NCBI GenBank assembly: GCA_042091375.1
Contig: JBELHO010000007.1
Coordinates: forward strand, 49,345 to 113,344
Source of the DNA: JBELHO01 sp042091375
Lineage (GTDB): Bacteria; Pseudomonadota; Gammaproteobacteria; Enterobacterales; Alteromonadaceae
DNA: 64,000 nt
Direction: 5' to 3'
Shown: positions 18,623 to 28,264 of the stretch, piece by piece
Position numbering within the stretch: the stretch's first letter is position 1
How the letters are laid out: the number at the start of each line of letters is the position of its first letter
Program-made: the position numbers and the translations under genes
The notes under the pieces: model-generated
Database searches by the model: none
The model's input: only the letters and a program-made list of their open reading frames with translations
Told to the model about the DNA's origin: nothing

Positions 18623-19639
18623 ATGAAAGCTACGATAAATGATGTCGCTAAACACGCTGGTGTATCGATAAAAACCGTATCTCGGGTAATGAATAATGAA
18701 CAGTCTGTTCGCCAGCCCACCCGTGATAAAGTTATGTTAGCAGTTAATGAACTCAGTTATACACCTAATTTAGCCGCACGCAATTTAGCCGGAAGCAAAG
18801 CCTTCACCGTCGCTTTTATTTATGATAATCCCAATGCCTACTATATTATTGATATGCAAAATGGCATTTTATCGGCTTGTAAGAAACAGGGCTTTGAACT
18901 ATTAATTCACCCTTGTAGTGCCAGTTCATCAACATTGCTTGATGAAATAACGACTATGGTCAAACATTCTAAAATTGCTGGTTTAGTACTTACCCCGCCT
19001 TTTTCTGAAACACCGGCATTTGTCGACAGTATTTTAGCCTTAAATGTTGATGTGGTTAGAATTATGTCGGGGAAAACCGCTCCTGATGATTTGTCACCTT
19101 GTATCATGGTCAACGATCACGACGCGTCATTAAATATCACCCAGCACTTGATCGATCTCGGCCATACCAAAATTGCCTTTATCGCCGGACAAGCCGAGCA
19201 TATGTCAACAGTAGAACGCTTAAATGGTTATAAACAGGCGTTAATACGCAATGGCTTGCAAGTGGACGAGCGCATGATCATCGCCGGTGAATATTCGTTT
19301 GAATCAGGTGTTGAAGGTGCTAAAAAATTGATGGCTGAGCAACAACGCCCCACGGCCATATTCTCCTGTAATGATGAAATTGCCGCTGGCGCGCTATTTA
19401 GCTCGCGCTTAATGGGCATTGCCATTCCCGAGCAATTATCAATTACTGGCTTCGAGAACAGCCCTTTTTCCCGTCAAACATGGCCGCGTTTAACCACCGC
19501 CAACCAACCGACACAAAAAATCGCTGAAGATGCCACCAATTTATTAATTGCCAAAACCAGAAACCAAACCAATAAAAATGTGGTGACTTCATATACCCCG
19601 CAATTAGTGATCAGGGATTCCACCCAACAACAAGGTTAA
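18623..19639 (+). CDS. nagR: LacI-family transcriptional regulator of GlcNAc use
   Basis: 338 aa. The N-terminal helix-turn-helix (TINDVAKHAGVSIKTVSRVM, residues 4-23) and hinge (SYTPNLAARNLAGSKA) are classic LacI family. The rest is a periplasmic-binding-like effector domain. It should repress the genes carrying the GACARCGYTGTC palindromes; the inducer is probably an amino-sugar phosphate, by analogy with known NagR systems. It is divergent from pgi across a 42-bp palindrome and is followed by a strong bidirectional terminator. The name rests on the locus and the operator pattern. Confidence 0.9.
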   Translation: MKATINDVAKHAGVSIKTVSRVMNNEQSVRQPTRDKVMLAVNELSYTPNLAARNLAGSKAFTVAFIYDNPNAYYIIDMQNGILSACKKQGFELLIHPCSASSSTLLDEITTMVKHSKIAGLVLTPPFSETPAFVDSILALNVDVVRIMSGKTAPDDLSPCIMVNDHDASLNITQHLIDLGHTKIAFIAGQAEHMSTVERLNGYKQALIRNGLQVDERMIIAGEYSFESGVEGAKKLMAEQQRPTAIFSCNDEIAAGALFSSRLMGIAIPEQLSITGFENSPFSRQTWPRLTTANQPTQKIAEDATNLLIAKTRNQTNKNVVTSYTPQLVIRDSTQQQG

Positions 19640-19670
19640 TTGCACAAATTTTTATTTGTTATTTACGCCC

Positions 19671-19706
19671 AAAAAAACAGCTCAATACAATATTGAGCTG
19701 TTTTTT
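19671..19706. terminator. bidirectional rho-independent terminator between nagR and fadA
   Basis: Perfect 11-bp arms ACAGCTCAATA/TATTGAGCTGT with a 3-nt loop, flanked by an A-run on the left and a T-run on the right, so it can stop both convergent genes. Confidence 0.92.
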
Positions 19707-19749
19707 ATGGAACAAAGTATAAATCAGAGGCTTAGAAAACTCGCTGAAA

Positions 19750-20913
19750 TTATACTCGTTCGATTACTGTGGCTATACCTTGACCTAGACCAATACACAT
19801 AGTGGCAAGGCCGATATTGACATCGCGACCTTCCATAAGATTTAACAAAGTACCGGTAATACGCGTACCCGAGCAACCTAAAGGATGACCTAATGCAATA
19901 GCACCGCCATTTAGGTTGATCATATCATCGGCTTTGTCTTCGAGATCTAAGGCGCGAATACACGACAATGCTTGTGCGGCAAACGCTTCGTTAAATTCAG
20001 CAAGTTCAATATCAGCCAAACTCAATCCAGCGCGCTTTAAGGCTTTTTTAGTTGCTGGCACTGGACCATAACCCATAGTCGAAGGATCGCAACCGGCTAC
20101 CGCCATGCCGCGAATTTTAGCACGAGGTTTTAACCCCAATGCCTTAGCGCGGTCTGCTGACATCACCAGCATAGCTGAGGCGCCATCGGATAAAGCGGAT
20201 GAAGTGCCAGCAGTAACGGTACCATTAGCTGGGTCGAACACCGGGCGCAAGTTAGCAAGGGTTTCCACCGTCGTCTCTGGGCGAATAACTTCATCGTGTT
20301 CAACTAAGGTTAATGCGCCCATCGCATCGTGTCCTTGTGTTGCGACAATTTCATTAGCCCATAGACCGTCTAATGTTGCTTGATGGGCACGTTGATGCGA
20401 GCGCGCGGCAAAGGCATCTTGTTGCGGGCGGCTAATACCGTGTTGTTTTCCCAAAAGTTCAGCAGTTAAGCCCATGTTACCGGCAGCTCGAGAAATGTAT
20501 TTACTCAAAGCAGGATCAAAATCAACATCATACATCATAGGTACATGCCCCATGTGCTCAACACCACCTACCATGAACACATCACCTTGACCTGCCATTA
20601 TACTGGTCGTGGCATCGTGTAAAGCTTGCATTGATGAACCACACAAACGGTTAACGGTGACCGCACCCGTTGATTTTGGTATATCGGTTAATAGTTGTGC
20701 ATTGCGAGCAATATTAAACCCTTGCTCTTTGGTTTGTTTAACATTACCCCAGATGATGTCTTCGATAATACTAGGGTCTAAGTTTGGATTGCGCACCAAT
20801 AATTGTTGCATCAAATGTGCTGACAATGCTTCAGCGCGAACATGACGAAAAACACCGGCTTTAGAACGCCCCATTGGGGTGCGAATACAATCGACAATAA
20901 CGACTTCTTTCAT
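19750..20913 (-). CDS. fadA: 3-ketoacyl-CoA thiolase, beta subunit of the fatty-acid oxidation complex
   Basis: Cleaves 3-ketoacyl-CoA to acetyl-CoA and a shortened acyl-CoA. 387 aa, the length of E. coli FadA. Seen: nucleophile Cys91 in NRLCGSSMQAL, the GGAIALGHPLGCSG segment with catalytic His, and the C-terminal TMCIGLGQG with the second Cys. It starts 15 bp after fadB, with which it forms the alpha2-beta2 complex. Nothing unusual was seen. Confidence 0.96.
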   Translation of the reverse strand: MKEVVIVDCIRTPMGRSKAGVFRHVRAEALSAHLMQQLLVRNPNLDPSIIEDIIWGNVKQTKEQGFNIARNAQLLTDIPKSTGAVTVNRLCGSSMQALHDATTSIMAGQGDVFMVGGVEHMGHVPMMYDVDFDPALSKYISRAAGNMGLTAELLGKQHGISRPQQDAFAARSHQRAHQATLDGLWANEIVATQGHDAMGALTLVEHDEVIRPETTVETLANLRPVFDPANGTVTAGTSSALSDGASAMLVMSADRAKALGLKPRAKIRGMAVAGCDPSTMGYGPVPATKKALKRAGLSLADIELAEFNEAFAAQALSCIRALDLEDKADDMINLNGGAIALGHPLGCSGTRITGTLLNLMEGRDVNIGLATMCIGLGQGIATVIERV

Positions 20914-20928
20914 AATTTTTTCCTCGCC

Positions 20929-23091
20929 TTAAGCTGTTTTAACGTCGGTAGTGAAATAAGATTTTCCCGATGCAGCCATCTCGCGCAAGCCATCAGTCAC
21001 TTGATAGATCTCGCCAAGATGTGCATAGCTATCAGCCATTTCAATAAAATTGTTTAGACCAAGGGTCTCTAAATAGCGGATAGGGCCACCTCTAAATGGA
21101 GGGAAACCCAAACCGTAAATCAAGCCCATATCGGCTTCGGCTGCAGTGTCAACAATACCTTCTTCTAAACAGCGGATCACTTCATTGACCATAGGGATCA
21201 TCAGACGGCCGATAATTTCGTCATCACTAAAGGTTTTGTTTTCTGAGTGATTGAATAAATCACAAGCCGCTGGAGAGACCACTTTAGTCGGCTTACCGCG
21301 TTTATCTTTGCCATAATCAAAGAAACCACCACCACTTTTTTGTCCTAAACGACCGGCACTGTATAGGGCATTAACCGGATCATTGTCAATTTTTGCCATG
21401 CGGGTAGGAAAACCAGCTGACATTACACCGGTACAGTGATCGGCGGTGTCAATACCAACAACATCAAGTAAATACGCGGGTCCCATTGGCCAGCCAAATT
21501 GTTTCTCCATCACTTTATCAACCGCTGCAAAGTCGGCTCCGGCTAATACCAATTGGCTAAACCCGGCAAAATATGGAAATAATACGCGATTGATATAAAA
21601 ACCAGGGCAGTCATTAACCACGATAGGCGATTTACCCATTTTCGCTGCATAAGCCACAACAGCTGCAACCGTCTCGTCTGATGTTTGTTTACCGCGGATC
21701 ACTTCAACCAAAGGCATTTTGTGCACTGGGTTAAAAAAGTGCATACCACAGAATTTGTCTTTTCGTTGCATACTTTCGGCCAACAGATCAATTGAAATAG
21801 TTGACGTATTTGAAGTGACAATGGCATCTTCTGCGACATGAGATTCAACTTCAGCAAGTACTGCAGCCTTGACTTTGGGGTTTTCGACTACCGCTTCAAC
21901 AACAATATCTGCGCCTTTAACATTGTCATAACTCAAAGTAGGTACAATATTATTTAACACCCCAGCCATCTTTTTAGCATTGATGCGGCCGCGATCAGCT
22001 AATTTAGCTAAAATACCAGTGGCTGTGGTTAACCCTAAATCCAAGGCTTGATCATTAATGTCTTTCATGACAATAGGTGTGCCTTTATAGGCAGATTGAT
22101 AAGCAATACCACCGCCCATAATACCGGCACCCAGCACAGCGGCCTTATTTACTGTCTTAGTCGACATTTTACCGGCTTTTTTGGCTTTGCCTTTAACCAC
22201 TTGATCAGCGAGGAATAAACCAATTTGCGCGGTAGCCGCATCGGTTTTTGCTAATTTGGCAAAACCGGCATTTTCTAATGCCATTGCACCGGTTCGGTCA
22301 AGCCCTGCAGCTGCTTCAATGGTTTTCACCGTTAACATAGGCGCGGGGTAATGTTTACCCGCTTTAGCAGCGATCATGCCTTTACAGGTAGTAAAAGTCA
22401 TCACAGTTTCGGTAGGACTTAAAGTCAATGGTTCCAGTTTAGGTTGGCGTTTTGCGCGCCAATCTAGCTTACCAGCTATCGCCTGTTTTAGAGTGTTTAT
22501 AGCAGCCTCACGCAATTGCTCTGGAGCTACCACGGCATCGAGTAAACCCACCGCCATGGCCTGCTCTGGCTTGTGTGCTTTACCCGTAGACATCCACTCT
22601 ATGGCATTGTCGGCACCTAATAAACGCGGTAAGCGCACAGTACCACCAAAACCGGGCATTAGCCCTAATTTAACTTCTGGCAAACCAATAGAGCAGCTAG
22701 TATCAGCGACGCGATAATCACAAGCCAAAGTCATTTCACAACCGCCACCTAAGGCAAAACCATTGATCGCTGCAACCGTCGGTAACTGAAGATCTTCAAA
22801 TGCGTCGAAAACATCAGAGCCTTGTTTGATCCACGGCAGCAGATCTTCCTCTGGTTTTTTAAACATACCTAAAAATTCAGTGATATCGGCACCGACGATA
22901 AAACTCGATTTCCCTGAAGTAACTAACACTCCCTTAGCTTCACTGCACTCATTAATAGCAGTGACTACTTGTCTAAACTCTGTAAATGTCGCCTGATCGA
23001 ATTTATTCACTGAACCCTGTGCATCGAATTTAAATTCAACTACACCGTCATCCAATAATTCGGCAGAAAGGCTTTGCCCTTGAAATAACAT
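20929..23091 (-). CDS. fadB: fatty-acid oxidation complex alpha subunit
   Basis: 720 aa. The N-terminal enoyl-CoA hydratase/isomerase domain has the oxyanion and catalytic region with Glu119 (GGGCEM) and Glu139 (IGLPEVKLG), the same positions as E. coli FadB. The NAD-binding Rossmann motif GAGIMGGGIAYQSA (about 318-331) begins the 3-hydroxyacyl-CoA dehydrogenase part, which contains SNTSTIS and FFNPVHKMPLVE. First gene of fadBA. An AAAC-N4-GTTT palindrome about 110 bp upstream could be the binding site of a fatty-acid-responsive repressor such as PsrA. Confidence 0.96.
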   Translation of the reverse strand: MLFQGQSLSAELLDDGVVEFKFDAQGSVNKFDQATFTEFRQVVTAINECSEAKGVLVTSGKSSFIVGADITEFLGMFKKPEEDLLPWIKQGSDVFDAFEDLQLPTVAAINGFALGGGCEMTLACDYRVADTSCSIGLPEVKLGLMPGFGGTVRLPRLLGADNAIEWMSTGKAHKPEQAMAVGLLDAVVAPEQLREAAINTLKQAIAGKLDWRAKRQPKLEPLTLSPTETVMTFTTCKGMIAAKAGKHYPAPMLTVKTIEAAAGLDRTGAMALENAGFAKLAKTDAATAQIGLFLADQVVKGKAKKAGKMSTKTVNKAAVLGAGIMGGGIAYQSAYKGTPIVMKDINDQALDLGLTTATGILAKLADRGRINAKKMAGVLNNIVPTLSYDNVKGADIVVEAVVENPKVKAAVLAEVESHVAEDAIVTSNTSTISIDLLAESMQRKDKFCGMHFFNPVHKMPLVEVIRGKQTSDETVAAVVAYAAKMGKSPIVVNDCPGFYINRVLFPYFAGFSQLVLAGADFAAVDKVMEKQFGWPMGPAYLLDVVGIDTADHCTGVMSAGFPTRMAKIDNDPVNALYSAGRLGQKSGGGFFDYGKDKRGKPTKVVSPAACDLFNHSENKTFSDDEIIGRLMIPMVNEVIRCLEEGIVDTAAEADMGLIYGLGFPPFRGGPIRYLETLGLNNFIEMADSYAHLGEIYQVTDGLREMAASGKSYFTTDVKTA

Positions 23092-23202
23092 GCCTGGTTC
23101 CTCATTTGATTAATAGTAAACGTGATTTATTGTTAACAAAAAAATATCTGCTGTTAAGCATAGTAGAAAGACTATGCCTTGAAAAAAAATCAAATGCAAA
23201 TA

Positions 23203-23222
23203 ATTTAAACAAGCGTTTTAAT
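23203..23222. promoter_or_regulatory. possible PsrA-type operator before fadBA
   Basis: ATTTAAAC-AAGC-GTTTTAAT: 8-bp arms with one mismatch and the AAAC-N4-GTTT form typical of TetR-family fatty-acid regulators such as PsrA. The site is single and the assignment tentative. Confidence 0.4.
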
Positions 23223-23272
23223 CGGGTGTGTTAAATTTGTCTTAAATAACCTTTTATCAACATCTATGCAGC

Positions 23273-23301
23273 AAAAAAAAACCGTCAACGACGGCTTTTT
23301 T
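23273..23301 (-). terminator. rho-independent terminator of the AbgT-family gene
   Basis: On the minus strand, GCCGTC-GTT-GACGG followed by a run of T; it lies about 40 bp after the transporter stop at 23343. Confidence 0.8.
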
Positions 23302-23342
23302 AATTATTAATGAAATGCTCCAAGTAATAGCAGAGCTGACTA

Positions 23343-24938
23343 TTAAGGTTGATAGTAGATAGGCGATGCGGGTCCTACAGGTAAACCAAAGCCAAACACC
23401 CAGACGTAAAAGAGGATCACCCAGCCCACCAAGAATATAATACTGTATGGCAGCATAGTCGCCACTAACGTACCTATGCCCATGTCTTTTTTATACTTAG
23501 TTGCCACAGCTAAAATCAAACCAAAATAGCTCATCATCGGGGTAATTAAATTAGTCACCGAATCACCAATGCGATAAGCCGCCTGAATGGTTTCAGGGGC
23601 ATAACCGATCAACATTAACATAGGCACAAAAATCGGCGCAGTTGCAGCCCATTGGGCAGAAGATGAGCCCAAGGTTAAGTTGATCAAAGCACACAGTAAA
23701 ATAAAGCCAATAAACACCTCAGGCCCTGTTAAACTCAGTGCTTGCAGCAAAGCCGCACCTTTGATAGCGATAATGGTGCCAAAGTTGGTCCACTTAAAAA
23801 AGGCAACAAATTGCGCAGCAAAGAATACCAGTACGATATAAAGCCCCATTGAACTCATGCTTTTTGCCATGGCGTCAATCACGTCTCGGTCATTTTTCAT
23901 GGTGCCCACCACTTTACCGTACACAAATCCCGGCACAGCAAAAGTGACAAAGATAAAGGCAACAATGCCTTTGAGAAAAGGCGAACCAGCGACAAGACCT
24001 GTTTCAGGATTGCGCAAAACACCGTTTTCAGGAACTATGGTATAAGCGAGTAAGCCACACATTAAAACAAAGCTAATACCTGCCCAACGCAAACCTTTTT
24101 TCTCCAATGGCGTAATTTTTTCAACCGTACTGGCAGATAAGTCAATACTCGCCTCGTTGGCATCGTATTTGCCTAGGCGCGGCTCAACAATTTTTTCAGT
24201 GATCAAAGTACCCAAAATGGCAATCAAAAAAGTCGAAATCATCATGAAGTACCAATTTGCTTCGGGTCCCACTTCATAGCTAGGGTCGATCATTTGCGCC
24301 GCTGGGGTAGTGATCCCAGCCAGTAAAGGATCAATGGTACCAAGCAGTAAATTGGCGCTATAGCCACCCGAAACACCTGCAAAAGCCGCCGCTAGCCCCG
24401 CCAGCGGATGTCGGCCAAGACTGTGAAAAATCATCGCTGCCAAGGGGATTAATACCACATAACCCAATTCAGAAGCGGTATTGGATAAAATCGCGGCTAA
24501 CACGATGGCAAAAGTGACAAAGCGCTTAGACGCGCCCATCACCATATTGCGCATGGCGGCCGACAATAAGCCAGAATGCTCAGCGACACTGACCCCTAAT
24601 ATAGCCACCAACACTGTGCCTAATGGCGCAAAACCAGTGAAGTTTGTCACCAAATTGGTGACTATGCGCTGTAAGCCGTCGACTGACAATAAACTAACTA
24701 CAGAAATAACCCCATCTGGCGCACGACCACTCGCTCCCTCCGGTCTTGGGTCGATAACACTTAATCCAAACCAATCGGCGATGCCACTGCCAACAATGAT
24801 AGCCACACAGAAAATCGCAAACAGCGTAATGGGGTGAGGTAGTAAATTACCTAGAAACTCTACCGTCGCCAAAAATCGATTAAATAAACCGTTACTTGCT
24901 TTATTTTCTGGCTGCATATCTGTCACTCCAGTAGTCAT
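23343..24938 (-). CDS. AbgT-family transporter
   Basis: A polytopic inner-membrane protein of about 531 aa with many hydrophobic helices, matching the AbgT (p-aminobenzoyl-glutamate transporter) family, seen in LLPHPITLFAIFCVAI near the N-terminus, SNTASELGYVVLIPLAA, GVSGGYSANLLLGTIDPLL and the C-terminal half GDSVTNLITPMMSYFGL. Family members take up p-aminobenzoyl-glutamate or export sulfonamides; which applies is unknown. The frame extends to a more distal ATG at 24986, but the family-like start is the ATG at 24938 or the one at 24917, which has GGAG eight bases upstream. It is monocistronic with its own terminator. Confidence 0.88.
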   Translation of the reverse strand: MTTGVTDMQPENKASNGLFNRFLATVEFLGNLLPHPITLFAIFCVAIIVGSGIADWFGLSVIDPRPEGASGRAPDGVISVVSLLSVDGLQRIVTNLVTNFTGFAPLGTVLVAILGVSVAEHSGLLSAAMRNMVMGASKRFVTFAIVLAAILSNTASELGYVVLIPLAAMIFHSLGRHPLAGLAAAFAGVSGGYSANLLLGTIDPLLAGITTPAAQMIDPSYEVGPEANWYFMMISTFLIAILGTLITEKIVEPRLGKYDANEASIDLSASTVEKITPLEKKGLRWAGISFVLMCGLLAYTIVPENGVLRNPETGLVAGSPFLKGIVAFIFVTFAVPGFVYGKVVGTMKNDRDVIDAMAKSMSSMGLYIVLVFFAAQFVAFFKWTNFGTIIAIKGAALLQALSLTGPEVFIGFILLCALINLTLGSSSAQWAATAPIFVPMLMLIGYAPETIQAAYRIGDSVTNLITPMMSYFGLILAVATKYKKDMGIGTLVATMLPYSIIFLVGWVILFYVWVFGFGLPVGPASPIYYQP

Positions 24939-25142
24939 AAAATTTGATTCTCTTATTATTTTTTTAAAGTCGAAGCAACATAGCATAGCAGCTGACTTTG
25001 TACCAGTCGCATAGGTAATTATGCGCGGCTGAGTCGATCATATTTCAAGGTTAAAAAGCAATCAAAATCAATAACAAACCGCTAATAAATGGGAGATTAG
25101 ACGGTTTAATAAAATACCACCTGAATGAGACTGAAACAGCAA

Positions 25143-25268
25143 TTGTTGACTGTGGTTGCATACTGTATTCGGTTACTGCTGTTGTTTACTGTAATTGCCT
25201 AGTGTGTTCGGTTGCTGCTGTTGTTTACTGTAATTGCCTAGTATGTTCGGTTGCTGCTGTTGTTTACC
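25143..25268. repeat. 39-bp tandem repeat, about 3 copies
   Basis: Units starting with TTCGGTTGCTGCTGTTG begin at 25168, 25207 and 25246, exactly 39 bp apart, with a degenerate partial copy before. It lies between the AbgT-family gene and the 3' end of blh. There are no spacers, so it is not a CRISPR. Confidence 0.88.
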
Positions 25269-25387
25269 GCGTTAGTTTAGTGAGTTAGTTTACTGCGTTA
25301 GTTTAGTGAGTTAGTTTACTGCGTTAGTTTAGTGAGTTAATTTATTGAGTTAGTTTACTGCGTTAGCTTATTGAGTTAATTTACTGA
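25262..25387. repeat. 13/26-bp tandem repeat overlapping the blh stop
   Basis: Alternating 13-mers GTTAGTTTACTGC and GTTAGTTTAGTGA form 26-bp units at 25262, 25288 and 25314, then degenerate copies to about 25387. The block abuts the 39-bp repeat and contains the blh stop codon at 25368-25370, so the repeat supplies the last codons of that gene. Confidence 0.88.
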
Positions 25388-26234
25388 GTCTGAATTTTCG
25401 CTCCACTACTAGCATGTGTGGTACTGTTAAGGCAGACAAGATCCAAAACACAGTTTGATACATAGCCGCTTCAAAATTGGCATACTGCTTGGCGTAAATC
25501 AGCATAACGGCAGTAAAAGCATAGGTTGTGCTCAATAACAACAGCAGTACTAAACGGTCTTTGCGAAAAGCCAATGCAATCAGGCTAAAATGACCTCGAT
25601 AATGCAGTACGCTGTGCAGTAGACAAAAATACAAACAAAAATAAATAAATGGATTAACAAGCCATGACATTACTCCCAATAGTAACAATTGGCATACAAT
25701 CAAAAATTGCCGTGCGGCAAATAATGTCAATGAAGCAAAAAACAACAACAACGCCGCCACTTCAAACATATAGTTGTTGGCATTGACGCCTAAATAATTA
25801 ATGATCAACAAGGTTTGTTGAGTTTGCGTAACAAATGGAAAAGTGATCACCATTGTCCCAGCCGCCAAAGGTATCACAATGCTGTGTTCAGCTTTGGCAA
25901 CGCACCAATCACGGCCAAAATGCAGTGCTGAAATGGAAAAAAACACCAGTAAGGCTAACCGTGGTAAAAAATACCAGAGCACTAGCATCAATAATGCTGC
26001 AGTTATATAGTTACAACAAAACTTAATTAATGATTTTGGTTTACTCATCATGGTTTTATCATAAAGCCATGGATCAACCACACCATGCGGTAAGCCCAAC
26101 AGCACAATTAAAACAAAACACAGTAAATTGACATAACTTGCTTGCCCATCGCTGCTCAAAGTGGTTGATATAACTGCCAATGAAAAAATCAAGCCAAGTA
26201 ATTTACAATTCAATTCAATTGCGCTAATTTTCAT
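25368..26234 (-). CDS. blh: beta-carotene 15,15'-dioxygenase, Brp/Blh family
   Basis: Cleaves beta-carotene into two retinal molecules, the chromophore of the proteorhodopsin upstream. A 288-aa multi-helix membrane protein with the family's His motifs: GLPHGVVDPWL (about 48-58), SALHFGRDW, LHSVLHYRGH and VPHMLVVER, which supply the iron ligands. I choose ATG 26234, just after the crtY stop, over the ATG at 26252 inside crtY; GAGG lies upstream. It is the last gene of the crt operon. Its 3' end, including the stop, lies in a tandem-repeat block, so the extreme C-terminus may vary between strains. Confidence 0.9.
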   Translation of the reverse strand: MKISAIELNCKLLGLIFSLAVISTTLSSDGQASYVNLLCFVLIVLLGLPHGVVDPWLYDKTMMSKPKSLIKFCCNYITAALLMLVLWYFLPRLALLVFFSISALHFGRDWCVAKAEHSIVIPLAAGTMVITFPFVTQTQQTLLIINYLGVNANNYMFEVAALLLFFASLTLFAARQFLIVCQLLLLGVMSWLVNPFIYFCLYFCLLHSVLHYRGHFSLIALAFRKDRLVLLLLLSTTYAFTAVMLIYAKQYANFEAAMYQTVFWILSALTVPHMLVVERKFRLSKLTQ

Positions 26235-26235
26235 C

Positions 26236-27351
26236 TCAAAAAAGCCTCGCATAAAGTGCTTTTAAAAAAGGTGATTTTGGAAATTTACAGATCAATTCAA
26301 CCAGCTCAAGCCAGTTTGATTGTTCCGTCATAAACTTGGCAAATTTATCATTGGGAAGCGCCATAGCCGTTGCTAACATGAGTTGTGGCGCAAGATCGGG
26401 CTTAGCAATTAATACATCAATAAACAGATCATCCATACCCGTGAGTATTTTCTGACGCAGGGTTTTAGCAGTAAAATTCTGATTAATATAATTATTAACA
26501 TAGGCAAATGACCATTGTTGAATATTGACAAAGCCATAGCCACTGCCTCTTTTCAACTGATCACCACTGATCCCTCCCAAATCGTAAGCCACTTTTTGCC
26601 TAGTCACCCCGCCCATAGGCAAAATACCCTGCTCAGTTCTGAGGATTTTTTTACAGGTCAAACCATTTTTTTCTAACCAAGTAAAAGCCAGTGTTTTCAG
26701 CTGGGTAAAATCTTGCCTTTGGTTACCGAAATAGGTGGGTTCAATCAAAAGGTGATTGGCTGATAAGGGCAACACATAATAAAATATCATTCCCCCATCA
26801 ACACATTGCATATCCTCCATCAGCCGCACTGTTTCAGGACAAACAACAGCCTCTTCTACAATCACTTCTATACCGGTAAATTGTTGGAAGTATCTCATTT
26901 GTTGATATTGGGGACGGGTATCTAATAGGTGTTTTGCTGCAATTGAGCTGTTATTGGCTAAGGTGATTTTGTAGGGATAACATTGTTCACTGAGATCACA
27001 AGTGATTTGGTTTACAGCATTGTTTAAACGCAACTCAATATTATCCGTTAGCTGGTCAACACAATAGCGATAGTAGTCTAGGGCAGGTAGCATGCAATAG
27101 CGGTGTTCACTATAGTTTAAGAGCTCCTGTTGATCGCCTGAACTCAAACTCGAATACTGCCAGTGATAGGGTGCTAATTGAAACCATGGAGAAGTGTCAG
27201 TGGCCCAAAACGACCAACTTTTGTCATTGTCAAACTGCTGTTTTTCATCAATAATTAACACTTTTTCCGAATAACAAGCGTTGGCTAATTCTCGGCCAAC
27301 AGCTAGACCTGCACATCCAGCACCAACAATAACAAACTCAAAATGTTCCAT
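26236..27351 (-). CDS. crtY: lycopene beta-cyclase
   Basis: Closes both ends of lycopene to give beta-carotene. 371 aa with an N-terminal dinucleotide-binding motif (VIVGAGCAGLAVGREL, residues 7-22), the DTRP segment and the GGVTRQKVAYDLGG-like region of bacterial CrtY. It overlaps crtB by 14 bp and ends 1 bp before the blh start, so translation is coupled along the operon. No lesion seen. Confidence 0.9.
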   Translation of the reverse strand: MEHFEFVIVGAGCAGLAVGRELANACYSEKVLIIDEKQQFDNDKSWSFWATDTSPWFQLAPYHWQYSSLSSGDQQELLNYSEHRYCMLPALDYYRYCVDQLTDNIELRLNNAVNQITCDLSEQCYPYKITLANNSSIAAKHLLDTRPQYQQMRYFQQFTGIEVIVEEAVVCPETVRLMEDMQCVDGGMIFYYVLPLSANHLLIEPTYFGNQRQDFTQLKTLAFTWLEKNGLTCKKILRTEQGILPMGGVTRQKVAYDLGGISGDQLKRGSGYGFVNIQQWSFAYVNNYINQNFTAKTLRQKILTGMDDLFIDVLIAKPDLAPQLMLATAMALPNDKFAKFMTEQSNWLELVELICKFPKSPFLKALYARLF

Positions 27352-28264
27352 AATCTATTGTCAATGAAAAAGCCTGATGCAGTTGTGTTTGATGTAAACA
27401 CTGGGTGTTGTCACGACGCAACAAAGCTAGATAGTGATAACTTGAGCCCAGTAAATGAGTCAATTTTTCCACCATAGTTAGGTGTGCCCTATAGGTGAGA
27501 TTATTCATCTGGTGTTTTTTCAAATCTGTGCCTATGGCTCGGTACATAGTAGCGGCTTGAAAAATCGCAAAGCGACAAGAGCGAGGTAAATACTTTAGTC
27601 CATCTAAGCCACTTTGATAGTATGCTTCGGCTAAGTCTAATAACTGCTCGGTGGCTGACATTAAACTCTGCTTTAACGCCGGTGAAGGCATAGTTATGTC
27701 ACAGGGTTCAACCTCACCTACCCAAGTTTGTGGCAAGTAACGCCGATCCATTCGCGCATCTTCAGCAACATCTCTGGCAATATTTGTTAATTGCATGCCG
27801 ATCCCCAAATCAATGGCATGTTTTAATGCGTTTTGACCGCTTATCTCCATCACATCGCACATCATTACCCCAACAGTACCTGCGACTTGATAGCAATAGG
27901 TCAATAACTCATCAACTGTGTTTATACGCACCTTTTGTTGATCACTGAGAAAACCATCTAACAGATGCGTAACTCCTTGTTTAGAAATCGACAAGTTACC
28001 ATCAATAGGTATTTTTTCACCGTCAATAGCGACAATTTTTTGTTGAATTTTACCCAAGGTTGACAAATTTTGTTGTTGCACATCACTATCAGCTATATCG
28101 TCGAGCAATCGGCAAAATGTATAAAGGGTATATGCTCTTTCAGCTATTTTTTTATCCATAAAAAACGAGGCAAAATAAAAAGTTTTACCGTATTTAGCTG
28201 TGGTTAATTTTTCGTTGTGTAAAGATAGCCCAAACAAATCGTCATTGAGTAAATAGTCTGTCAT
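27338..28264 (-). CDS. crtB: phytoene synthase
   Basis: Condenses two geranylgeranyl diphosphates to phytoene. 308 aa with the aspartate-rich motifs LLDDIADSD (about 50-58) and NIARDVAEDARMDRRYLP, and the Tyr-rich YTFCRLLDD segment of squalene/phytoene synthases. It overlaps crtI by 4 bp (ATGA) and crtY by 14 bp. Confidence 0.93.
   Translation of the reverse strand: MTDYLLNDDLFGLSLHNEKLTTAKYGKTFYFASFFMDKKIAERAYTLYTFCRLLDDIADSDVQQQNLSTLGKIQQKIVAIDGEKIPIDGNLSISKQGVTHLLDGFLSDQQKVRINTVDELLTYCYQVAGTVGVMMCDVMEISGQNALKHAIDLGIGMQLTNIARDVAEDARMDRRYLPQTWVGEVEPCDITMPSPALKQSLMSATEQLLDLAEAYYQSGLDGLKYLPRSCRFAIFQAATMYRAIGTDLKKHQMNNLTYRAHLTMVEKLTHLLGSSYHYLALLRRDNTQCLHQTQLHQAFSLTIDYGTF

Noticed and set aside
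25143..25387. CRISPR array
   Set aside because: Repeats are directly adjacent without unique spacers and there are no cas genes.
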